A stretch of 5,874 nucleotides of DNA from Candidatus Bipolaricaulota bacterium (GTDB lineage Bacteria; Bipolaricaulota; Bipolaricaulia; UBA7950; UBA9294). Shown piece after piece: positions 1-5,189 of this stretch (position 1 is its first letter; each line of letters opens with the position of its first letter). A model generated the notes under the pieces. That model saw only the letters and a program-made list of their open reading frames with translations, ran no database searches and was not told the origin of the DNA. The position numbers and the translations under genes are program-made. The stretch spans positions 1 through 5,874 of the forward strand of contig JAUWNQ010000041.1 in NCBI GenBank assembly GCA_030612565.1, read 5' to 3'.

Positions 1-1
1 G

Positions 2-478
2 GCGTGCCGCAGGATCGCGGAGGGGGCGGCGATGATCCGCACCAAGGGCGAACCTGGAACAGGGAATGTCATCGAGGCGGTGAAGCACATGCGCCTGATG
101 AACGAGCAGATCCGCGAGGTCCTCGCCGCTCCGGAGGAGGAACTGATGGTGATGGCCAAGGAGATGGGTGCCCCCTACACCCTCCTCCGCCTGATCCGCG
201 AGACGGGAAGGCTCCCGGTCGTGCACTTCGCCGCTGGCGGAATCGCCACCCCGGCCGATGCAGCGATGATGATGCAGCTTGGGTGCGACGGAATCTTCGT
301 TGGAAGCGGCGTTTTCAAGTCTGGTGACCCGGAGAAGAGAGCGCACGCGATCGTGCAAGCGACGACCCACTTCAATGACCCCAAGGTTCTTGCCGAGGTC
401 TCGGCGGGGCTCGGGGAGGCGATGGTCGGGATCTCGATCGAGGAGATTCCCCCGCACGAGATGATGCAGGTCCGCTAG
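2..478 (+). CDS. pdxS: Pyridoxal 5'-phosphate synthase synthase subunit PdxS (5'-partial)
   Basis: PdxS (Pdx1) is the TIM-barrel subunit of PLP synthase. It condenses ribose 5-phosphate, glyceraldehyde 3-phosphate and ammonia supplied by PdxT into pyridoxal 5'-phosphate in the cytoplasm. The reading frame is open from base 2, so the gene enters from the left edge; an ATG at 32 is internal, since the family motif RRIAEGAAM runs across it. The 158 visible residues match the C-terminal part of a roughly 294-residue protein, so about 134 residues are missing. Visible motifs are [10 protein letters not shown] (its Lys, codon 44-46, corresponds to the Lys149 of the Bacillus subtilis enzyme that shuttles intermediates), [12 protein letters not shown] and FVGSGVFKS, which form the phosphate-binding part of the barrel. 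The C-terminus ends MMQVR, slightly shorter than in B. subtilis. The pdxT gene follows with no spacer. Identification is near certain. Confidence 0.97.
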   Translation, partial: ACRRIAEGAAMIRTKGEPGTGNVIEAVKHMRLMNEQIREVLAAPEEELMVMAKEMGAPYTLLRLIRETGRLPVVHFAAGGIATPADAAMMMQLGCDGIFVGSGVFKSGDPEKRAHAIVQATTHFNDPKVLAEVSAGLGEAMVGISIEEIPPHEMMQVR

Positions 479-1042
479 ATGAGGATCGGGGTCCTTGGCC
501 TTCAGGGGGCGGTGCGGGAGCACCTTCGAAGCCTCGCACAGCTAGGAATCGAGGGAAGAATCGTTAAGAAACAGGAGGACCTTTCGGGCCTTTCGGGACT
601 GATCCTTCCCGGTGGGGAATCGACGGCAATCTCGCTCCTAGCCGCAGGATCGTTCCTCGAAAAGCTTCGCCGCCTGGGAAGGGAAGGCTTCCCCTTCTTC
701 GGGACTTGCGCGGGGATGATCCTCCTCGCACACGAGGTAGAGGGACGAGATGATCCAATCATCGACGCGATCGACATCACGGTTGCGCGCAACGCATCGG
801 GAAGGCAGGTGGATAGCTTTGAGACGGTCCTTGCGGTGGAGGGGATCGGAGAGGACATCCCAGCGGTCTTCATCCGGGCCCCCTACGTGACGCGATTGGG
901 CGAAGGTGTGACATCTCTCGCTCAACACGAAGGAGCGGTGGTGATGGCGCAACAGGGGAACGTCCTTGTGTCGAGCTTCCATCCGGAGCTGACCGATGAT
1001 CTGCGGATACATAGGTACTTCGTGGGGATGGTCGAAGAATAG
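479..1042 (+). CDS. pdxT: Pyridoxal 5'-phosphate synthase glutaminase subunit PdxT
   Basis: PdxT (Pdx2) is a class I glutamine amidotransferase. It hydrolyses glutamine and channels ammonia into PdxS within the 12+12 PLP synthase complex. The 187-residue product is close to the family's 190-200. It starts with the typical MRIGVLGLQGAVREH. It carries GGES at residues 45-48 (oxyanion and glutamine site), the nucleophile Cys77 in FFGTCAGM, the subfamily signature GRQVDSFE (108-115) and the His168/Glu170 pair in SFHPEL, so the triad is complete. The ATG directly abuts the pdxS TAG (TAGATG). Only a weak CAGG at 467-470 lies upstream, so translation probably depends on ribosomes finishing pdxS, which suits subunits needed in equal amounts. 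No terminator with a T-run follows the stop codon. Confidence 0.97.
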   Translation: MRIGVLGLQGAVREHLRSLAQLGIEGRIVKKQEDLSGLSGLILPGGESTAISLLAAGSFLEKLRRLGREGFPFFGTCAGMILLAHEVEGRDDPIIDAIDITVARNASGRQVDSFETVLAVEGIGEDIPAVFIRAPYVTRLGEGVTSLAQHEGAVVMAQQGNVLVSSFHPELTDDLRIHRYFVGMVEE

Positions 1043-1065
1043 ATCCGGTCGGCATCCAGGGTTGG

Positions 1066-1076
1066 AGTGAATCACT
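1066..1076. repeat. 11-bp palindrome AGTGA-A-TCACT, candidate operator
   Basis: AGTGA (1066-1070) and TCACT (1072-1076) are perfect inverted repeats around one central A. A degenerate copy of the surrounding sequence appears about 39 bases later: TTGGAGTGAATC at 1062-1073 against TTGAGTGATC at 1102-1111. A palindrome with a second half-copy in a leader could bind a dimeric repressor controlling gap. Short palindromes also occur by chance, and no known regulator site is recognised here. Confidence 0.3.
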
Positions 1077-1150
1077 AATAACACGAATGACGCACACAAA
1101 ATTGAGTGATCTAACGATGCGAAACGAGAAATAAGTAGATAAGAATGTGT

Positions 1151-1158
1151 AAAGGAGG
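1151..1158 (+). promoter_or_regulatory. Ribosome binding site of gap, fixes the start at 1166
   Basis: AAAGGAGG ends seven bases before the ATG at 1166, which is ideal spacing. An in-frame ATG at 1145 would add seven residues (MCKGGFK), but those codons are the ribosome binding site itself. Starting at 1166 also gives the canonical GAPDH N-terminus MKKVAINGFGRIGR. Confidence 0.88.
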
Positions 1159-1165
1159 ATTTAAG

Positions 1166-2164
1166 ATGAAGAAGGTGGCAATCAACGGGTTTGGACGGAT
1201 CGGACGGGCGTTCCTCAGGATCGCATTCGGGCGCGATGATATGCAGATCGTGGCGATCAACGACCCATATATCACCCCGGATGTGGCGCGGTACCTCCTT
1301 GTCCACGATTCGGTCTATCACCGTTATGGACGAGAGGTAACCTCGGACGAGAAAGGGATTACCATTGACAAAACCTTCATTCCTATCCTCGTTAAGAAGG
1401 ACCCAAAGGACCTCCCGTGGGGAAAAATGGAAATAGATCTTGTGATCGAATCGACGGGAGTCTTCCTCTCCCCGGAGAAGGCGGCCCTCCACCTCGACGG
1501 CGGGGCCAAGCGCGTCCTCCTCTCTGCTCCTCCCAAGGGAGAGGGGATCCCCCAGATCGTCTACGGAGTGAACGAGAAAGAAGTCGACCTGAAGGAGCAC
1601 AAGATCGTTTCGGCCGCCTCCTGCACGACCAACTCGCTCGTCCCTGTCGCCTATGTTCTGGAGCGCGAGTTCGGGATCGTCCACGCCTTTCTGACAACGG
1701 TGCACGGGTACACCGGCGATCAACGGCTGGTCGATGCGCCGCACAAGAAGATCACCCGCTGCCGCGCGGCCGCGATCAACATCATTCCCACAACGACCGG
1801 TGCAGCTGTGGCGACCGGGAAGGTGATCCCTTCCCTCGTCGGGAAGATGGACGGTATCGCGTTCCGCGTTCCTGTCCCCACCGGCTCGGTGAGTGACTTC
1901 ACCGTGGAGATGAAGAGGGATGTTTCCGCGGCTGAGATAAACGATGCCTTTCGTAGTTACGCGAAGAAGGATGAGCTTGTCGGCATCCTCGGTGTGAGCG
2001 AGGAGCCGATCGTATCTACCGATATCATCGGAGAATCCCGAGCGAGCATCGTTGACCTTACCATGACCGCGGTGGTCGATAATCGCCTCGTCAAGGTTGT
2101 GACCTTCTATGACAACGAGTGGGGGTACACGCACCAGCTCGTACGTGTGGCATCCATCCTCTAA
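1166..2164 (+). CDS. gap: Type I glyceraldehyde-3-phosphate dehydrogenase
   Basis: This cytoplasmic tetrameric enzyme oxidises glyceraldehyde 3-phosphate with phosphate and NAD(P)+ to 1,3-bisphosphoglycerate, and runs the reverse reaction in gluconeogenesis. The 332 residues match the usual 330-340. Visible features are the Rossmann motif NGFGRIGR (7-14), Asp33 in INDP at the end of beta-2 (contacts the NAD ribose in the family), the catalytic Cys153 in ASCTTNS, His180 in TTVHGYT, the phosphate-site segment INIIPTTTGAA, and the C-terminal DNEWGY (316-321). The S-loop reads DQRLVDAPHKK. QRL-D-A resembles photosynthetic and GapB-type enzymes, while the following Pro192 resembles NAD-specific glycolytic ones, so cofactor choice is uncertain. 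Retained Asp33 and Pro192 favour NAD. Type I orthology is clear; whether it is the glycolytic or gluconeogenic isozyme is not. The comF gene follows after 10 bp. Confidence 0.97.
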   Translation: MKKVAINGFGRIGRAFLRIAFGRDDMQIVAINDPYITPDVARYLLVHDSVYHRYGREVTSDEKGITIDKTFIPILVKKDPKDLPWGKMEIDLVIESTGVFLSPEKAALHLDGGAKRVLLSAPPKGEGIPQIVYGVNEKEVDLKEHKIVSAASCTTNSLVPVAYVLEREFGIVHAFLTTVHGYTGDQRLVDAPHKKITRCRAAAINIIPTTTGAAVATGKVIPSLVGKMDGIAFRVPVPTGSVSDFTVEMKRDVSAAEINDAFRSYAKKDELVGILGVSEEPIVSTDIIGESRASIVDLTMTAVVDNRLVKVVTFYDNEWGYTHQLVRVASIL

Positions 2165-2174
2165 GCCACACCTT

Positions 2175-2870
2175 GTGACGAGGGTCGCCGAGGGCTTGGC
2201 TTCCGTCCTCTTTCCGCCGCGGTGTCTCCTGTGCGGAGAGGGGACGGAGAGGCTCGCCCTCCTGTGCGAGCGGTGCACCCAGGGGCTTCCCTCGCTTGAC
2301 GGGACCCGCTGCCACCGGTGCCAGGAGCCCCTTGCAGAAGAGGGCCTCGATCTTTGCCGCGCGTGCGGAACACGTAATCGCGGCTTCGACCTCGCACGGT
2401 CGCTCGGTCCCTACGCAAGCGGTTGGGGGAGACTCGTCCGCGCCCTCAAGTTCGACCGCGAACGGATGGCCGCACGGTTCCTCTCCTCCTGTCTCGCCGG
2501 GTACCTTACCCACGCAAGGCCGTTCGGTCATGTTGATGTGGTCAGCTACGTGCCGATGAGCCGTGTTGATCGACGTGCACGGGGGTTCAACCAGGCGCAA
2601 TTACTCGCTACAGGTCTCGCAAAACGCCTCGGGCTCCCCTTAATGGCCCTTCTGGCCAAGGAGCACAGGACCCTTCCTCAAGCCGGACTCTCCGCCCGCG
2701 AGCGGCGCGAGAACTTGCGCGGGGCCTTCCACCTGATACGAGCTGGGAAGGAGAAGGTTCTTCTTATCGATGATATCTTTACAACGGGTTCTACTGTGGA
2801 GGCGTGTGCCCACACGTTGAAATCCGGTGGTTACAAGGAGGTTTTTGTCCTCACTGTAGCGCGTGCTTGA
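2175..2870 (+). CDS. comF: ComF family protein (zinc-ribbon plus phosphoribosyltransferase-like domain)
   Basis: ComF/GntX proteins join an N-terminal cysteine-rich zinc module to a type I phosphoribosyltransferase-like domain. In naturally competent bacteria ComFC acts in DNA uptake and transformation; in others the role is unknown. With the GTG start at 2175 the product has 231 residues, normal for the family. It has four CxxC pairs (Cys17/20, 31/34, 46/49, 61/64), the ComF motif RGFNQAQ (136-142) and the PRPP-loop motif VLLIDDIFTTGST (195-207). The start is uncertain. GTG 2175 lies 10 bp after the gap stop without a clear Shine-Dalgarno, TTG at 2196 is possible, and ATG 2109 would overlap gap by 56 bp with residues that look like out-of-frame gap. 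GTG 2175 places FPPRC at residues 13-17, as is usual. The substrate cannot be inferred from sequence. Confidence 0.9.
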   Translation: MTRVAEGLASVLFPPRCLLCGEGTERLALLCERCTQGLPSLDGTRCHRCQEPLAEEGLDLCRACGTRNRGFDLARSLGPYASGWGRLVRALKFDRERMAARFLSSCLAGYLTHARPFGHVDVVSYVPMSRVDRRARGFNQAQLLATGLAKRLGLPLMALLAKEHRTLPQAGLSARERRENLRGAFHLIRAGKEKVLLIDDIFTTGSTVEACAHTLKSGGYKEVFVLTVARA

Positions 2871-2882
2871 TGAAGGGGGATC

Positions 2883-3455
2883 ATGCAGGTCGAATCGATC
2901 TGTCTTGGGAGTTTGGCGACTAACTGTTACCTCGTTGAGGTCAACGGAGCGACGGTACTCATCGATCCGGCTGAGCCTTCGGAGGATCTCTTCTCTTTCC
3001 TTGGGGAGCGGCGTGTCGACATCGTGGTGAACACGCACGGACACTTCGATCACATCGGTGGAGATTGGGCCCTGCATGAGCAGGGGGCGAAGATTCTCCT
3101 CCACCGGGACGATCTTATGTTCGTCGACCAGTTCTACCCAGATCACCCGCCGATCGATCGCTACATCGAGGATGGAGACGAGATCGCCGGGAACCTTCGT
3201 GTTATCCACGTCCCAGGGCACTCCCCAGGGAGCGTCATCCTTGCCACAGGTGACGCTCTCTTTGTGGGGGATCTCCTCTTCGCAGGCTCGATCGGTAGGA
3301 CCGACCTTCCAGGTGGATCCGTTACCCAGATGAAGCAGTCCCTGAAGAAGCTCCTCGCTCTCCCGGGCAACTACCGCGTCTACCCAGGGCACGGTGAGGA
3401 GACGACCCTCGATCGGGAGCGGAGGACAAACCCGTACATCCTCTCCTGGAGGTGA
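2883..3455 (+). CDS. MBL-fold metallo-hydrolase, glyoxalase II-like (YcbL type)
   Basis: A small metallo-beta-lactamase-fold hydrolase of 190 residues. The metal-binding set is complete: THGHFDH (His52, His54, Asp56, His57), His113 in PGHSPGS, Asp130 in FVGDLLF and His170 in YPGHGEET. The GSIGRTDLPGG segment (135-145) and the ending TNPYIL are typical of the hydroxyacylglutathione hydrolase-like group. The extra C-terminal glutathione-binding domain of true GloB (about 250 residues) is absent, so this is the short YcbL-like form, presumably a cytoplasmic thioester hydrolase of unknown substrate. AAGGGGGA at 2873-2880 lies only three bases before the ATG, a tight ribosome binding site just after the comF stop. 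The last codons of the gene form the dnaG ribosome binding site. Family assignment is firm; a specific reaction is not claimed. Confidence 0.93.
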   Translation: MQVESICLGSLATNCYLVEVNGATVLIDPAEPSEDLFSFLGERRVDIVVNTHGHFDHIGGDWALHEQGAKILLHRDDLMFVDQFYPDHPPIDRYIEDGDEIAGNLRVIHVPGHSPGSVILATGDALFVGDLLFAGSIGRTDLPGGSVTQMKQSLKKLLALPGNYRVYPGHGEETTLDRERRTNPYILSWR

Positions 3456-3457
3456 TC
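3448..3457 (+). promoter_or_regulatory. Extended ribosome binding site of dnaG, overlapping the upstream stop codon
   Basis: GGAGGTGATC matches all ten bases complementary to the 3' end of 16S rRNA (GATCACCTCC). It contains the TGA stop of the hydrolase gene (3453-3455) and lies one base before the dnaG ATG at 3459, with the GGAGG core six bases upstream of the ATG. It fixes the dnaG start and implies efficient, coupled initiation. Confidence 0.85.
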
Positions 3458-3458
3458 G

Positions 3459-5189
3459 ATGAGGAAGGAACACGCCGATGCACAGGCGATCAAGGATCGG
3501 ATCGACATCGTCTCCGTGATCTCCCGCTACCTAACACTTACGAGGGCGGGCGCGAGCTACAAGGGACACTGCCCGTTCCATAAGGATGATACCCCATCGT
3601 TCATTGTCAGCCCGGAGAAGGGGCTGTGGCACTGCTTCGGTTGCGGGGAAGGAGGGGATGTCTTTGCATTCCTGATGAAGATCGAGAAGCTCTCCTTCCC
3701 AGAGGCGGCCGAGCGGTTGGCTACCGAGGTCGGCCTTTCCCTGAACCGTCGGGAGGACGGAGAGAGGGAGAAGCTGCGTGCGATCAACTCAGAGATTGCA
3801 GCTTACTTCTCGGCCAACCTGGCAGATAGCGCAGCAGGGAGACGAGGACGAGAGTACCTTATCAGCCGCGGCTACGAAGAGGAGACCTGGGAACAATTCG
3901 GCTTGGGATACGCTCTCCCCGGTTGGGAGCACCTGAAGAAACGCTTTGCAAAGCGATACGGGGAGAAACTGTTGCTCGATCTTGGTCTTCTCGTCGCGGG
4001 AAAGGATAGCCCCTACGACAGGTTCCGCGATCGCGTCATCTTCCCGATCTACGACCTTGCAGGCCAACCAATCGCCTTTGGTGGACGGGCCTTCGAAGGA
4101 GAACCGAAGTACCTAAACTCGCCGAAGACCGCTCTCTTCGATAAAGGGCGCCACCTATACGGCCTCTCCTGGGCGAGGGAAGCGCTGCGGGAGCAGCATA
4201 CAGCGATCCTCGGCGAGGGGTACACCGATGTCCTCTCTCTCCATAGGGCTGGGGGCACGCATGCCGTGGGGAGCATGGGAACGGCGCTCACTCAGAAGCA
4301 GGCCGACCTCTTGGCGAGGTTCGCCGAGGAGGTGGTGATCGTCTACGATCGGGATGCTGCTGGAGGTGCGGCCTCATTGCGCGGGATGCAGATCCTGCGA
4401 AACAGCGGGCTCTCCGTACGGATCGCCACCCTCCCCGAAGGGGACGATCCCGACAGCCTCGTTCGCCGTGACGGGGCGCAACGGTTCTTGGAGATCGTCG
4501 ATCAGGCGATCCCGTTTCATCTCTCCTACCTCGCATCGCTCAAAGAGCGCCACGACCTCACGACCGTTGCCGGTAAAGAGAAGGCGTTGACAGAGGCAAG
4601 GCCGTTCTACCAAGGAATCGCCAGTCTTCCCCTCCGCCAGGAGATCGCAAATAGGCTCTCCGCTCTGTTGGAGCTTCCCGTCGAAGGGGTGATTGCCGAC
4701 CTTGCGACGGGACGGGTGAAACGAAAGCCGCTTGAGGAAGTAAATAGGACGGAGGAGAGACAAGGCCCCCAAGAGCTGATCCTCTCCCTCCTCCTGCGGA
4801 AAGAGGTCGAATGGAAGAGGGTGAGGGATCTTATCTCTATGGAGGATTTCTCGGAGCAGTACCGTCCGATCGTAAAGGAACTCGCCTTGGAGGACGAGCC
4901 GTTCGATCTCTCCTCGTTTCTCCTTCGCCTCGGAGAGGAGTCGAAGAGGCGAGTGAGCTCACTTGTCTTTGCCGAGTTGACGTTCACCGATGTCGATAAG
5001 GCGCTGCAAGACGCGCTGACCAAGCTGGTGAAACGACCGGCAATCGAGCGAAAACTCGCTGCGTTACGGGAGGAGTTGAGAGAGGTCGAGAAAAAAGGGG
5101 ATCATGAAAGGCTCGACGAACTGCAGCGGGCCTACAGCATTCTAGTGACAGAGAGACTGTCGAGGAGGGGGATCAATGGCGCAGGGTAA
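3459..5189 (+). CDS. dnaG: DNA primase DnaG
   Basis: DnaG synthesises the short RNA primers used by the replicative polymerase and works at the fork bound to the DnaB helicase. The 576 residues are a normal length. The N-terminal CHC2 zinc domain has Cys38, His41, Cys59 and Cys62, followed by GGDVFAFLM. The catalytic core has the family segment FRDRVIFPIYDLAGQPIAFGGR (about 189-210) and PKYLNSPKT. The TOPRIM metal residues are Glu253 and Asp257 (GEGYTD), Asp297 and Asp299 (YDRDAAG), and Asp330/Asp332 (LPEGDDPDSL). Residues from about 435 are helix-rich and correspond to the helicase-binding domain, ending in a charged, probably coiled-coil stretch (530-560). Two TOPRIM motifs differ from the usual VEGYMDV and FDGDxAG, though all acidic residues remain. 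The start lies 3 bp after the hydrolase gene and the end overlaps rpoD by 14 bp. Identification is certain. Confidence 0.98.
   Translation: MRKEHADAQAIKDRIDIVSVISRYLTLTRAGASYKGHCPFHKDDTPSFIVSPEKGLWHCFGCGEGGDVFAFLMKIEKLSFPEAAERLATEVGLSLNRREDGEREKLRAINSEIAAYFSANLADSAAGRRGREYLISRGYEEETWEQFGLGYALPGWEHLKKRFAKRYGEKLLLDLGLLVAGKDSPYDRFRDRVIFPIYDLAGQPIAFGGRAFEGEPKYLNSPKTALFDKGRHLYGLSWAREALREQHTAILGEGYTDVLSLHRAGGTHAVGSMGTALTQKQADLLARFAEEVVIVYDRDAAGGAASLRGMQILRNSGLSVRIATLPEGDDPDSLVRRDGAQRFLEIVDQAIPFHLSYLASLKERHDLTTVAGKEKALTEARPFYQGIASLPLRQEIANRLSALLELPVEGVIADLATGRVKRKPLEEVNRTEERQGPQELILSLLLRKEVEWKRVRDLISMEDFSEQYRPIVKELALEDEPFDLSSFLLRLGEESKRRVSSLVFAELTFTDVDKALQDALTKLVKRPAIERKLAALREELREVEKKGDHERLDELQRAYSILVTERLSRRGINGAG
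5162..5170 (+). promoter_or_regulatory. Ribosome binding site of rpoD inside the end of dnaG
   Basis: GAGGAGGGG ends five bases before the ATG at 5176 and lies within the last codons of dnaG. It supports the rpoD start and the 14-bp overlap of the two genes, so rpoD translation is probably coupled to dnaG. Confidence 0.8.

Larger units (their letters stand above)
1043..1165 (+). promoter_or_regulatory. A+T-rich leader upstream of gap (probable promoter region)
   Basis: This 123-bp stretch is the only sizeable gap between genes. Its last 95 bases hold 33 G or C by hand count (about 35%), against nearly 60% in the flanking genes, as expected of a promoter and untranslated leader. TTGAGT at 1102-1107 resembles a -35 box, but the sequence 17 bases further on (CGAGAA) is a poor -10 box, and no other good sigma-70 pair was found. 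The transcription start therefore cannot be placed. It contains a short palindrome (listed separately) and ends in a strong ribosome binding site. I see no GC-rich hairpin with a T-run, so a terminator for pdxST is not supported. Calling it a promoter region is inference from composition and position. Confidence 0.5.

Noticed and set aside
1043..1075. Terminator after pdxT
   Set aside because: CCAGGGTTGG at about 1056-1065 can form only a tiny stem, and no run of T follows it.
1102..1130. Sigma-70 promoter with TTGAGT as -35
   Set aside because: The hexamer at the correct distance (CGAGAA) is a poor -10 match, so it is mentioned only as a weak candidate and not called as a promoter.
1145..1165. 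Earlier in-frame ATG for gap
   Set aside because: The added codons are the ribosome binding site itself, and no second site precedes 1145.
2109..2174. Earlier in-frame ATG for comF inside gap
   Set aside because: It would require a 56-bp overlap with gap, no Shine-Dalgarno is close, and the added residues do not resemble a ComF N-terminus.
638..2278. A 546-codon open frame on the minus strand
   Set aside because: It runs antisense through pdxT, gap and the start of comF, all firmly identified. Its translation is rich in His, Arg and Asp with no recognisable domain. Long antisense frames are expected in G+C-rich genes with biased codon use.
2640..3473. A 277-codon open frame on the minus strand
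   Set aside because: It is antisense to comF and the MBL hydrolase, both with complete motifs, and shows no domain or ribosome binding site of its own.
4025..4036. HIP1-like octamer (GCGATCGC variant) as in cyanobacteria
   Set aside because: GATC is enriched generally, but the full octamer is not repeated across the window, so there is no cyanobacterial HIP1 signal.
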